DNA from: Alistipes muris
Lineage (GTDB): Bacteria > Bacteroidota > Bacteroidia > Bacteroidales > Rikenellaceae
Length of the DNA stretch: 64,000 nt
Direction of reading: 5' to 3'
Assembly (NCBI RefSeq): GCF_943193205.1
Contig: NZ_CALPDD010000004.1
Location: 1-64,000, forward strand
Every line of letters starts with the position of its first letter. Position 1 is the stretch's first letter. The notes under the pieces are model-generated. The model was not told the origin of the DNA and searched no databases. It saw only the letters and a list, made by a program, of their open reading frames with translations. The position numbers and the translations under genes were made by a program. Positions 8,633-16,463 of this stretch are shown here, in pieces.

Positions 8633-10855
8633 CTATTCGGAATCGGAAGTCCCGGCACTCTTGGTGTTCGTGGCGCTCTTGGTGCTCTTGGGACGCCGCC
8701 CCCGCTTGGGCTTGCCGTCCGTTGTTGGGGCAGAGGTCCGGGCCGTTCCGGACGCTTGGAGCGCCTTGGGAGCTTCGGACGCCTGGGAGACTTTGGGGGC
8801 ACGCCGCCTGCGGGCAGGCTTCGGCGCTTCGGCCGTCGGTTTCCCCGCTGTTTCTCCGGTCGATTTCGCAAACGCCGGAGCCGCCGAGACCTTGGATTCG
8901 GCTCTCTTGGCGGCGGCTTCCGCTTCGCGGCGCTCGCGCTCGATGTCCTTCTTGCGTTTGCCGAAAATCCGCTCGACGTCCTCGGTGAAGACCACTTCGC
9001 GGTCCAGCAGCAGTTCGGCCAGCTGTTTCAGCCCGTCGGCGTGTTCGCGCAGCACCTTTTCGGCCATCTTGTAGGCGCGGTCGATGAGCAGCCGCGCTTC
9101 GGCGTCTATCTGCTGGGCGGTCAGGTCGGAATAGGGCTTGGTCAGCGCCAAGTCGCTCTGGCCCGTCGAATCGTAGAACGACAGGTTGCCGACCGCCTCG
9201 CTCATGCCGTAATAGGCCACCATCGCATAGGCCTGCTTGGTCACCCGCTCCAGGTCGTTGAGCGCCCCGGTCGACACATGGCCGAACGTCAGCTGCTCGG
9301 AGACGCGTCCGCCCAGCGTGGCGGCCAGCTCGTCCATCAGTTGCTCGCGCGTGGTAATCTGCCGCTCCTCGGGCAGGTACCAGGCGGCGCCCAGCGCCTT
9401 GCCGCGCGGGATGATCGTCACCTTGATAAGGGGGCTGGCATTTTCCAGAATCCAGCTCACCGTGGCGTGGCCGGCTTCGTGGTAGGCGATGGTCCGCTTC
9501 TCCTCGTCGGTGATTATCTTGTTCTTGCGCTCCAGCCCGCCGATGATGCGGTCGATGGCGGCCAGGAAATCCTCCTTGGCGATGAATTTCTTGTTGTGCC
9601 GCGCGGCTATCAGCGCCGCTTCATTGCAGACGTTGGCGATGTCGGCGCCCGAGAATCCGGGGGTCTGCCGCGCCAGGAAACCGCGGTCGAGTGCCGGGTC
9701 GAGCTTGAGCGGCCGCAGATGGACCTCGAAAATCTCCTCGCGCTCGCGCACGTCGGGCAGCCCGACCTCTATCTGACGGTCGAAACGCCCGGCACGCATC
9801 AGCGCCTTGTCCAGGATGTCGGCACGGTTCGTCGCCGCGAGGACGATCACCCCGGTGTTGGTCTGGAAGCCGTCCATCTCGGTGAGCAACTGGTTGAGCG
9901 TGTTCTCGCGCTCGTCGTTGCCCGAGAACCCGGCGTTCTTGCCGCGGGCCCGGCCGATGGCGTCGATTTCGTCGATGAAGACGATGCAGGGGGCTTTCTG
10001 CTTGGCCTGCTCGAAAAGGTCGCGGACTCGCGACGCCCCCACCCCGACGAACATTTCGACGAAGTCGGAGCCCGAAATCGAGAGGAACGGCACATTGGCC
10101 TCCCCGGCCACGGCTTTGGCCAGCAGGGTCTTACCCGTTCCCGGAGGGCCCACAAGCAACGCCCCTTTGGGTATCTTGGCACCCAGCTCCTTGTATTTGT
10201 CGGCTTTCTTGAGGAAGTCGACGATTTCCATGATTTCGACCTTGGCTTCCTCCAGCCCGGCCACGTCCTTGAAAGTAATGGGCCGCGCATTGTTCTTGTC
10301 GAAAACCTGCGCCCGGGCCTTGCCCACATTCATGATGCCGCCGCCCGCACCGCCTCCGGCACCGCGCGACATGGAACGCATCAGGAAGAACCACACGGCG
10401 ATAATGAGCACCCACGGCAGCAGGTTGACCAGAATGCCGGTCCACTCGCCCGAACGGGTTTCGTAGACCACCGGAACGGAGTGTCCCGACGTCTGTTCGA
10501 CGGCGCGCAGGTCCTCGCGGAACGAATCGACCGACGGAATGGTGAAGGTCAGATGCGGCCCCTCCACGGGCAGCCGACGGTACAACTTGGCCGAATCGGT
10601 CCGGTAACGGTCGGCGGCTGTTTCCGCCAGGAAGACCTCGGCCTTGTCGCGGTTGATGACCCGGATTTTCTCGACCTCGCCCTGGCCGACCATCCGTTCG
10701 ACGGCCGTCCACTCCGACGGCAGCGGCGTGTCGCTGCTCTCGCCGAAAAGGTACCACCCGAAGATGGCCGCCCCGATCACTCCGTAGACCCACCAGATCG
10801 TCGGACGCGGCAGCCCCGCAGGTCTCTTTTTATGCTGATTGTTCTTCTGTGCCAT
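8633..10855 (-). CDS. ftsH: ATP-dependent zinc metalloprotease FtsH
   Basis: Membrane-anchored AAA+ protease that degrades misfolded membrane proteins and regulatory proteins. It has a membrane segment at 20-37, a periplasmic domain, a second membrane segment at about 140-160, the AAA domain with Walker A GPPGTGKT (236-243), Walker [10 protein letters not shown] (293-301) and second region of homology ending GRFDRQ, then the M41 zinc site HEAGH (459-463). At 740 residues it is longer than E. coli FtsH (about 644) because of a roughly 95-residue tail rich in Ala, Pro, Lys, Thr and Ser, with basic clusters (RRRR, KRGRRPK). The tail is probably disordered. It starts three bases after rsfS. Confidence 0.97.
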   Translation of the reverse strand: MAQKNNQHKKRPAGLPRPTIWWVYGVIGAAIFGWYLFGESSDTPLPSEWTAVERMVGQGEVEKIRVINRDKAEVFLAETAADRYRTDSAKLYRRLPVEGPHLTFTIPSVDSFREDLRAVEQTSGHSVPVVYETRSGEWTGILVNLLPWVLIIAVWFFLMRSMSRGAGGGAGGGIMNVGKARAQVFDKNNARPITFKDVAGLEEAKVEIMEIVDFLKKADKYKELGAKIPKGALLVGPPGTGKTLLAKAVAGEANVPFLSISGSDFVEMFVGVGASRVRDLFEQAKQKAPCIVFIDEIDAIGRARGKNAGFSGNDERENTLNQLLTEMDGFQTNTGVIVLAATNRADILDKALMRAGRFDRQIEVGLPDVREREEIFEVHLRPLKLDPALDRGFLARQTPGFSGADIANVCNEAALIAARHNKKFIAKEDFLAAIDRIIGGLERKNKIITDEEKRTIAYHEAGHATVSWILENASPLIKVTIIPRGKALGAAWYLPEERQITTREQLMDELAATLGGRVSEQLTFGHVSTGALNDLERVTKQAYAMVAYYGMSEAVGNLSFYDSTGQSDLALTKPYSDLTAQQIDAEARLLIDRAYKMAEKVLREHADGLKQLAELLLDREVVFTEDVERIFGKRKKDIERERREAEAAAKRAESKVSAAPAFAKSTGETAGKPTAEAPKPARRRRAPKVSQASEAPKALQASGTARTSAPTTDGKPKRGRRPKSTKSATNTKSAGTSDSE

Positions 10856-10858
10856 AAC

Positions 10859-11209
10859 CTATTCTTCGTACTCGTGACGGGTCAGCGGAGCGTCGGCCCA
10901 CAGCTCTTCCAACCGATAGAATTCGCGCAGCTCGGTCTGGAAAATGTGCACCACCACGTCCACGTAGTCCATGGCAATCCACACGGCCGACTGCTGCCCC
11001 TCGACGCGCCAGACCTTTTCGCCCAGCTCCTGCTGCACCTTCTCCTCGATGCCGTCGGCGATGGCCGCGACCTGCGTCGTAGAATCGGCGTTGCAGACCA
11101 CGAACGCCGAACAGATGGCCCCGTCGAAACCCGAGAGGTCCAACGATACAATATTCTTACCCTTTTTATCTTCAATCGCGCTGACGATCGTCCCGATGAG
11201 TTTCTCCAT
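10859..11209 (-). CDS. rsfS: Ribosome silencing factor RsfS (YbeB/Iojap family)
   Basis: Binds ribosomal protein uL14 and blocks subunit joining, lowering translation in poor growth conditions. The 116-residue protein matches the family length and carries the conserved run DLSGFD-x5-SAFVVCNADS near 24-41 and the acidic-aromatic motif MDYVDVVVHIF near 80-90. The start was taken at the ATG of MEKLIG; upstream in-frame sequence reads through the promoter and repeat region. It heads a seven-gene operon ending with ahcY, and a -7 box lies at 11238-11245. Confidence 0.93.
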   Translation of the reverse strand: MEKLIGTIVSAIEDKKGKNIVSLDLSGFDGAICSAFVVCNADSTTQVAAIADGIEEKVQQELGEKVWRVEGQQSAVWIAMDYVDVVVHIFQTELREFYRLEELWADAPLTRHEYEE

Positions 11210-11237
11210 AAAATTATGCGGAATATCTATAACCTTG

Positions 11238-11245
11238 CAAAGATA
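11238..11245 (-). promoter_or_regulatory. Putative -7 box of the rsfS-ftsH-cdsA-psd-ahcY operon
   Basis: The minus strand reads TATCTTTG, a full match to TAnnTTTG, 28 bases upstream of the rsfS ATG. It is the only good promoter candidate seen upstream of this operon. Confidence 0.6.
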
Positions 11246-11305
11246 CGAATAAGTGAGAGCAAAAGCAAGTTTACTTGCATTTTGCCGAGACAGAGTATCT
11301 TCGGC
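11246..11305. repeat. Short dispersed element with dyad GCAAGTTTACTTGC
   Basis: The stretch CGAATAAGTGAGAGCAAAAG, then the perfect dyad GCAAGTTTACTTGC (11265-11278), then TTTTGCCGAG, is a variant of the motif in the large repeats at 1-186 and 11821-12011 and of the sequence at 30051-30150. It lies just upstream of the rsfS promoter. Confidence 0.55.
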
Positions 11306-11427
11306 GAAGCCAAAGACAGGAAGAAGAATCCCCGATCCAGCATCTAAGGCGGTTCGCAGCGGCATAAGGCGCCGCACTTCGCTTTTCGCCTTTCACCTCT
11401 CGCTTTTTAATTTTCACTTTTCACCTC

Positions 11428-11668
11428 TCACCTTTCACTCTGATAAAGGGGCAGCCGCAGATGCTGGACGCAGCGCACGGAAAGGCCGTTCGCACGGTTG
11501 GTGTTGTTCAGCGGGTTCACGAGGTCCGATTTGAAGATCAGACGACCCGCGTTGAGACTGCCCGCGCAGTAGGACGACGAAGACCAGGAACTGCCCTCGA
11601 CGCCGATGCCGCCCAAGGCTCCCGTCTCACGGGCGCGGTAGCCCGAAGCAGGCGGTCGAAGCAGTCGC
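11428..11668 (-). pseudogene. C-terminal fragment of a FISUMP / C-type-lectin-fold surface protein
   Basis: Read on the minus strand, an open frame without a proper start encodes roughly 70 residues that match the end of FISUMP-type (Fibrobacter succinogenes major paralogous) domains: PASGYR, a TGAL-GGIG turn, WSSSSY, then NNTNRANGLSVRCVQ near the C terminus, ending at TGA 11428-11430. No signal peptide, N-terminal domain or ATG is present. Homology stops abruptly near 11669, where the sequence CTGGAATGAAT begins; the same sequence recurs near 11790. The only in-frame initiation is a TTG within the domain. Most likely a truncated pseudogene, alternatively a non-coding cassette. Domain recognition is by motif only. 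Confidence 0.65.
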
Positions 11669-11801
11669 TGGAATGAATGACAGAAAAATGAATAATGAAT
11701 AGTTAATAAGGAATAATTGGGAAAGACAGGCGAAAATTATTCACTATTCATTGTTAATTATTCATTAACCCAAGTTTTCCGCCAGACTGGAATGAATAAC
11801 T
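11669..11801. repeat. AT-rich MITE-like element with inverted arms and flanking direct repeats
   Basis: CTGGAATGAAT occurs at both ends (near 11669 and 11790). Between them are two AT-rich arms, GAATAATGAATAGTTAATAA on the left and AATTATTCACTATTCATTGT on the right, that are roughly inverted relative to each other around a short GC-richer core (GGGAAAGACAGGCG). Related inverted AT-rich pairs occur near 40663-40745. No coding potential. Confidence 0.45.
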
Positions 11802-11820
11802 GGCAGCGTATCCGGAACGT

Positions 11821-12011
11821 TTTCGATAAGCCGAATGCAAAGGCCAAGTTTACTTGAGCTATGCCGAGGCGAGAAAACCTGCCTGAAAAGGAACGTTTTA
11901 GCACTCCTGCTAAAACGTTTTAACATCCGGCATTCGCTGCCAGCGGACTGCTGAATCTACGGGCCGCGCTGACGAAAACCGTGGCCTTCGTCATTCCGGG
12001 CCGAAGCTGCC
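11821..12011. repeat. Dispersed ~185-bp repeat, copy B
   Basis: Near-identical to 1-186, in the same orientation. It has the dyad CAAGTTTACTTG (11845-11856) and a perfect 10-bp hairpin CGTTTTAGCA-ctcc-TGCTAAAACG (11894-11917), which is imperfect in copy A. Both copies lie directly downstream of a minus-strand gene's stop codon. Confidence 0.85.
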
Positions 12012-12052
12012 CCCTTTATTGAGGTGAAAGTCCGGTTTATTCAAGAAACGCC

Positions 12053-13705
12053 CTATTCGGTTTTGGGCGTTTCGTCGCCTTTCTTGCGGTTGTAGAGGAA
12101 GCGGCGGATTTTCTGCGTGGGGGTCTTGACGAACTCTTCTTTCTCCTCGACGACCTCGGAAATGCGCGAAAAACGGCTGACCTTGGCGTTCACGAAGTCC
12201 ATGATTTCCTTCTTGAGCTGTTCGGTCTTGGCTTCCCAGGCTTCTTTCTTGGTGTTCCATTCCTCGCGCCAGTCGTCGATCATCGCTTCGATTTCGTCGC
12301 GGTTGAAGTGGACGAGGGCCACCAAGCGCCCTTCCTGTTCGGTGACAATCGAATCGGCGATGCAGACGTGCGAATTCAGCACGCTTTCGATGTCCTCGGG
12401 ATAGATGTTTTCGCCGCCCGGGCCGACAATCATGTTCTTCAGACGGCCTTTGATATAGAGCCAGCCGTCCTTGTCGAATTCGCCCAGGTCGCCCGTGCGG
12501 AACCAGCCGTCGGGGGTGAACACCTCGGCCGTGGCTTCGGGATTCTTGTAGTAACCCAACATGATGCTCGGAGTCTTGGCCACGATTTCGCCCTGCCGGG
12601 TTTCGGGGTTGACGTTTTCCAGCCGCAGTGTCACGCCCGGCGCCTGCGGACCCGTCGAACCGAGCCGCACCTGCGAAGGGGCGGCACCCGCCAACAGCGG
12701 CGCCGTCTCGGTCAGCCCGTAGCCGATGGCGTAGGGCACGCCCGATTCGAGCAGGAACTTCTCGGCCTCGCCGTCCAGTTTCGAGCCGCCGATGCCCAGG
12801 AACCGAAGCCGCCGCCCGAAGAGCTTCATCAGCTTCTTGCCGGCGACCCGATGCAGGTAGCGGCGCGTGAAACCGATGCGGTAGAGCATCCGCCAGAAGC
12901 GCGTGGAGTTGAATTTGGCCAGCACCTGGTGGCGGTAGATTTTCTCGATGATAAGCGGCACTATCAACATGACGGTCGGCCGCACCGCGCGCAGGGCGGG
13001 CATCAGGGCCGAAGCCGTGGGCGGACGGTCCATGTAGACGACCCGCGCCCCCATCGAAAAGGGATAAATCAGGCCGATGGAACATTCGTAGGTATGCGAC
13101 AGCGGCAGCACCGAGAGGAAGACATCGTCGGCCTGCACCGGGAAAATCGACGAAGACAAGGTAACCTGCGCGCAGAGCGCCGCGTGGGTGAGCATGACCC
13201 CCTTGGGCTTCGAGGTGGTGCCCGAAGTGTAGATGATGGCGGCCAGGTCGTCGGGCTTGGGCTCGCCGACCGACCCGGCGCCGCAGACGCGCTGGGCGAT
13301 GATGCCCAGATTCTTCGTGCGCACGACGACGTTGAGCCGCCCGATGGTCTCCTTGGAGAGCTTGGTGAAAAGTTTGTCCGACACGAGCAGCGCCTTGGCT
13401 TCGGAGTGCTCGATAATCATGTCGAGCTCCTCGCCCGAGAAGTCGGGCAGGATGGGCACGACGACCATGCCGGCGGCCGTGACGGCAAAATAACAGACGC
13501 CCCAGTTGGGCATGCTGCTGCTCAGCAGCGCCACCTTGTCGCCGGCCGAAAGGCCCGCCTCGGTGAGTATCCGCTGGACTTTTTCGATGCGGCGGCCCGC
13601 CTCGGCGTAGGTCACGTCGTCGCCCTCGAACATCGAAAAGGCCACGCGCGAAGCGAAACGGTCGACGCTGTGGCGCACCAGCTCGCAAAGTGTATTGAAT
13701 GCCAT
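12053..13705 (-). CDS. AMP-dependent long-chain fatty acid-CoA ligase / acyl-acyl carrier protein synthetase family
   Basis: Predicted adenylate-forming ligase activating a fatty acid with ATP for transfer to CoA (or ACP). The 550-residue protein has the P-loop motif YTSGTTSKPKG at 159-169, the adenine-binding GYGLTETAPL motif near residue 334, and the TGDLGEFDKDGWLYIKGR hinge motif near residue 410, all as in acyl-CoA synthetases. No membrane segment is evident. It is divergent from queG with promoter boxes for both genes in the 97-bp gap. Chain-length preference cannot be inferred. Confidence 0.9.
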   Translation of the reverse strand: MAFNTLCELVRHSVDRFASRVAFSMFEGDDVTYAEAGRRIEKVQRILTEAGLSAGDKVALLSSSMPNWGVCYFAVTAAGMVVVPILPDFSGEELDMIIEHSEAKALLVSDKLFTKLSKETIGRLNVVVRTKNLGIIAQRVCGAGSVGEPKPDDLAAIIYTSGTTSKPKGVMLTHAALCAQVTLSSSIFPVQADDVFLSVLPLSHTYECSIGLIYPFSMGARVVYMDRPPTASALMPALRAVRPTVMLIVPLIIEKIYRHQVLAKFNSTRFWRMLYRIGFTRRYLHRVAGKKLMKLFGRRLRFLGIGGSKLDGEAEKFLLESGVPYAIGYGLTETAPLLAGAAPSQVRLGSTGPQAPGVTLRLENVNPETRQGEIVAKTPSIMLGYYKNPEATAEVFTPDGWFRTGDLGEFDKDGWLYIKGRLKNMIVGPGGENIYPEDIESVLNSHVCIADSIVTEQEGRLVALVHFNRDEIEAMIDDWREEWNTKKEAWEAKTEQLKKEIMDFVNAKVSRFSRISEVVEEKEEFVKTPTQKIRRFLYNRKKGDETPKTE

Positions 13706-13749
13706 ATAAAATTCGGTTTAACAGCCTTTCGGTCAGGCAGAATTCGGTA

Positions 13750-13757
13750 CAAACTTA
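13750..13757 (-). promoter_or_regulatory. Putative -7 box for acyl-CoA synthetase gene
   Basis: The minus strand reads TAAGTTTG, fitting TAnnTTTG, 44 bases before the ATG. Confidence 0.5.
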
Positions 13758-13779
13758 CGAATTTCCGGCCGAAAATCCC

Positions 13780-13787
13780 TATTTTTG
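13780..13787 (+). promoter_or_regulatory. Putative -7 box for queG
   Basis: TATTTTTG fits TAnnTTTG; the queG ATG is 15 bases downstream, implying a very short leader. It is divergent from the box at 13750-13757. Confidence 0.5.
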
Positions 13788-13802
13788 GGGCAAAATATCG
13801 CC

Positions 13803-14723
13803 ATGCTCGACCGTTCGACCATCAAAAAACTTGCCGCCGAAGCGGGGTTCGACCTCTGCGGAGTGGCCCCGTGCCGCCATCTGGACGACGGCGAACGGCG
13901 TTTCCGCGAGTGGCTGGCCCAAGGCCGGCAGGCTTCGCTGAGCTACCTGGAACGCAACGCCGAGAAGCGGTTCGACCCGCGGCTGCTGGTCGAGGGAGCC
14001 CGCACAGCGGTGGTCTGCGCCGTGAGCTACAAGAACCTCACGAGCGAGGGCTACCCCGCCGACCACCGCGCCAAAATTGCGTCGTACGCCTGCACCCGCG
14101 ACTACCACGCCACCATCAAGGAGATGCTGGCCCGGCTGTTCGGGGCACTGAAAGCCGACCGCCCCACCCTCGGCGGACGCATCTTCGTCGACACGGCGCC
14201 GCTGGCCGAAAAACAGCTGGCCGTCGATGCGGGGCTCGGCTGGCTCGGGCGGCAGTCGCTGCTGGTCACGCCCCGGCACGGCACCTATATATTATTGGGC
14301 GAACTGATTCTGTGCGACGAGACGGAGAGCTACGACACGCCGTTCGGCGGCCCGCGCTGCGGCGAATGCCGCAACTGCATCGACGCCTGCCCCACGGGAG
14401 CTGTGGCGGAGAACCGCACCATCGACGCCCGCCGCTGCATCTCGTGCCGCACCATCGAACGCGAAACGTCCGGAACCCTGGACCTCGACGGCTGGATTTT
14501 CGGCTGCGACAGCTGCCAGAGCTGCTGCCCCTACAACCGCCGGGCACCCCTGCACGCCAATCCGGCTTTCGGACCGCTGTTCGACCCGGCCGCCATGACG
14601 CCCGCCGACTGGCTCGCGATGACCGAAGAACAATTCACCGCCCGGTTCGGCCATACGCCCCTCACCCGAAGCGGGCTACAGCGCATACAGCGGAACATCG
14701 GGCAAAACGGACGACTAAAATAA
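13803..14723 (+). CDS. queG: Epoxyqueuosine reductase QueG
   Basis: Cobalamin-dependent iron-sulfur enzyme that reduces epoxyqueuosine to queuosine in tRNA wobble positions. The 306-residue protein shows the catalytic-Asp region IFVDTAPLAEK (Asp130), first 4Fe-4S motif with Cys186, 189, 192 and 196 (CGECRNCIDACP), and the second set at Cys212, 215, 235, 238, 241 and 242. The ATG at 13803 was preferred over an in-frame TTG 18 bases upstream, which would overlap the promoter box. It lacks the C-terminal HEAT-like extension of E. coli QueG (379 residues), as is common in Bacteroidota. Confidence 0.95.
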   Translation: MLDRSTIKKLAAEAGFDLCGVAPCRHLDDGERRFREWLAQGRQASLSYLERNAEKRFDPRLLVEGARTAVVCAVSYKNLTSEGYPADHRAKIASYACTRDYHATIKEMLARLFGALKADRPTLGGRIFVDTAPLAEKQLAVDAGLGWLGRQSLLVTPRHGTYILLGELILCDETESYDTPFGGPRCGECRNCIDACPTGAVAENRTIDARRCISCRTIERETSGTLDLDGWIFGCDSCQSCCPYNRRAPLHANPAFGPLFDPAAMTPADWLAMTEEQFTARFGHTPLTRSGLQRIQRNIGQNGRLK

Positions 14724-14749
14724 AAAGCAGCTTCGGCTGCTTTTTATTT
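14718..14749 (+). terminator. Terminator after queG
   Basis: AAATAAAAAGCAGC-TTCG-GCTGCTTTTTATTT is a perfect stem with a UUCG tetraloop and a T-rich 3' arm, overlapping the end of queG by a few bases. Confidence 0.9.
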
Positions 14750-14762
14750 CAACGACGGCACG

Positions 14763-14794
14763 AAAAAAGCCGTTCCGGGTTTGTCCGGAACGGC
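14763..14794 (-). terminator. Terminator of the TPR protein gene
   Basis: On the minus strand a 10-bp stem GCCGTTCCGG / CCGGAACGGC with a 6-base loop is followed by six T residues. It lies 25 bases after the stop codon. Confidence 0.88.
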
Positions 14795-14818
14795 AAGGAA
14801 CAGCGAACGGAACCGCCC

Positions 14819-15760
14819 CTACTTGGAGAGTTCGGCCAATGCGGCGGCGGCGTTCTGAGCGGCGGGACCTGCGGTCACCTGCTTGAACGCCTCGATAGCC
14901 TGGGGCTTCATGTCGCGGGCATTGTAAGCAGCACCCAACAGGTAGTACATCAGCGACTTGTCGGCTTCGTCGGTCTGAGCGGCCGCAGCGGCTTCGCCCA
15001 GCTCGATAACCTTGGCGTAGTCCTTCTTGTTGGCGTAAGCCTGCAAACGCACGTTCTGGAACAACGCGCTTTCGGGATTCTTCTCCAACTGCGCGTCGGC
15101 CATGGCGATGATACCGTCGAAATCACCGGCCTGCTGCATCGCGGCCACCTTGTTGTTGGTATAGAGGGCCATCATTTCCTTGGCCTTGGCGACGTCCTCG
15201 GCATACTTGGGATGGGTCTTGGCGGCGATAGCCTCGTAAATCTCCATGCCCTCGGCGTAGTTGCCCATCTCGCAGTAGCTCATGGCAAGGTTGAGCGCCA
15301 TGCCCGTGTTGTCGGGGTCGGCCTTGTAGCCCTTGGCGAAGATCTCGGCCGCCGTAGCGTAGTCCTTGTTGTTGAAGGCTTCGCCGCCCTGGATATGGTA
15401 CATCTTGGCCACCCAGCCGTTGGCCCTGGCCAAATACTGCATGTCACCGTAGAGCTCGGCCAACTCGGCCGCCTTGATGAAATGGGTCAGCGCCGTAGCG
15501 TAGTCCTTGTTGCGCATGGCAGCGGCACCGCCCAGCTGGAAGTAGCACTTGGGAAGCGCCGACTTGGCCGTGGCGACCATCGAAGCGGCTTCGTCGAGGT
15601 CCATGCCCTGGTCGATGACCTGCTCGAACTTGGCGGCGGCCGTGGCGAAATCCTTGGCCGAATAGGCCGCAGCGGCCTCGTTGTAGATGGGGGTTACGTC
15701 CTGCGCCCACAGCGACCCGGCCGCCAGCAGCGCGATTGCCGAAACAAACAACTTTTTCAT
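14819..15760 (-). CDS. Secreted tetratricopeptide-repeat protein
   Basis: Predicted 313-residue periplasmic protein of unknown specific role. The N terminus (basic MKK, hydrophobic run, then LWAQ at 18-21) is a Sec signal peptide. The mature part is made of TPR-like helical repeats, with alanine-rich segments such as YNEAAAAYSAKDFATAAAKF and repeated (N)KDYATA motifs near 105, 150 and 250. TPR proteins bind partners, so it may be an envelope scaffold. It is monocistronic, with a promoter box at 15819-15826 and its own terminator. Confidence 0.8.
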   Translation of the reverse strand: MKKLFVSAIALLAAGSLWAQDVTPIYNEAAAAYSAKDFATAAAKFEQVIDQGMDLDEAASMVATAKSALPKCYFQLGGAAAMRNKDYATALTHFIKAAELAELYGDMQYLARANGWVAKMYHIQGGEAFNNKDYATAAEIFAKGYKADPDNTGMALNLAMSYCEMGNYAEGMEIYEAIAAKTHPKYAEDVAKAKEMMALYTNNKVAAMQQAGDFDGIIAMADAQLEKNPESALFQNVRLQAYANKKDYAKVIELGEAAAAAQTDEADKSLMYYLLGAAYNARDMKPQAIEAFKQVTAGPAAQNAAAALAELSK

Positions 15761-15818
15761 CTTATACGTAATTTTTTAGAATTGCGGTTTTTCGTGCCTT
15801 TCGCAGCAACGATGGAGA

Positions 15819-15826
15819 CAAAAGTA
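15819..15826 (-). promoter_or_regulatory. Putative -7 box for TPR protein gene
   Basis: The minus strand reads TACTTTTG, fitting TAnnTTTG, 58 bases upstream of the ATG. Confidence 0.5.
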
Positions 15827-15863
15827 TAAAATAATTTCCTTTTTTTCAAAACGCGGCGCCCGC

Positions 15864-16313
15864 TTATTGGCGCAGCGACGCAAAAAACGCGCCCATCAAC
15901 TCCTCGCACTCCTCGCGCAGGACACCCCGGGCGACGGTGGTCTTGGGGTGGAAGACCTGGTCGGAATAACACCGATACCCCTTTTTGGGGTCGTCGGCGC
16001 CCCACACCACGCGCCCGACCTGCGCCCAACCGATGGCCCCGGCGCACATGATGCACGGCTCGACCGTCACGTACAACGTACACTGCTGCAAGTATTTGCC
16101 GCCCAGGGTCGAAGCCGCGGCCGTGAGGGCCTGCATCTCGGCATGGGCCGTCGGGTCGGCCAGCGTCTCGACGAGGTTGTGGCCCCGCCCGATGACACGC
16201 CCCTCGCCGACGACCACCGCCCCGACAGGCACTTCCTGCTGGTCGAACGCTTTGCGGGCCTCGCTTAGTGCCTGCCGCATGAATTTTTCGTCGGTCTGCT
16301 GCTGGTTCTCCAT
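15864..16313 (-). CDS. tadA: tRNA-specific adenosine-34 deaminase
   Basis: Deaminates A34 to inosine in tRNA-Arg(ACG). The 149-residue protein has the cytidine/deoxycytidylate-deaminase zinc site: HAE at 57-59 (zinc His57, proton-shuttle Glu59) and PCIMC at 86-90 (zinc Cys87 and Cys90). The start was set at the ATG of MENQQQ; upstream frame residues are not conserved. Other small nucleoside deaminases (guanine deaminase) share the zinc motif, but length and the KKGYRCYSDQVFHPKT region favour TadA. Confidence 0.9.
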   Translation of the reverse strand: MENQQQTDEKFMRQALSEARKAFDQQEVPVGAVVVGEGRVIGRGHNLVETLADPTAHAEMQALTAAASTLGGKYLQQCTLYVTVEPCIMCAGAIGWAQVGRVVWGADDPKKGYRCYSDQVFHPKTTVARGVLREECEELMGAFFASLRQ

Positions 16314-16337
16314 CGTCAATGAATCGTAATGTGCGCC

Positions 16338-16345
16338 CAAAATTA
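16338..16345 (-). promoter_or_regulatory. Putative -7 box for tadA
   Basis: The minus strand reads TAATTTTG, fitting TAnnTTTG, 24 bases upstream of the tadA ATG. Confidence 0.5.
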
Positions 16346-16419
16346 ACGAAAATCGCCCGACCGGCCTATGCCTGCGCGAAAAAATTGCGAATTGTGAATT
16401 ATGAATTATGAATTTTATC

Positions 16420-16427
16420 TACCTTTG
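16420..16427 (+). promoter_or_regulatory. Putative -7 box for aspS
   Basis: TACCTTTG fits TAnnTTTG, 36 bases before the aspS ATG. Confidence 0.55.
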
Positions 16428-16463
16428 TAAATTGCAAGAAGCAAACAAAAACACCTTTTATAT

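Larger units (their letters stand above)
11210..12052. other. Gene-poor region (843 bp) between rsfS and acyl-CoA synthetase
   Basis: It holds the rsfS promoter, a dyad element, the FISUMP fragment, the AT-rich inverted element and copy B of the 185-bp repeat. No intact gene was found on either strand. Confidence 0.8.

Noticed and set aside
7823..11347. Plus-strand open frame of 1174 codons
   Set aside because: It runs antisense through cdsA, ftsH and rsfS, which are clear by motif; high GC leaves few stop codons on the opposite strand.
11253..11676. Small open frames on the plus strand in the 11.2-11.7 kb gap
   Set aside because: They cross repeats and the antisense of the FISUMP fragment, with no motif.
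12308..15829. Plus-strand open frame of 1173 codons spanning several genes
   Set aside because: It crosses acyl-CoA synthetase, queG and the TPR gene, with no recognisable domain of its own.
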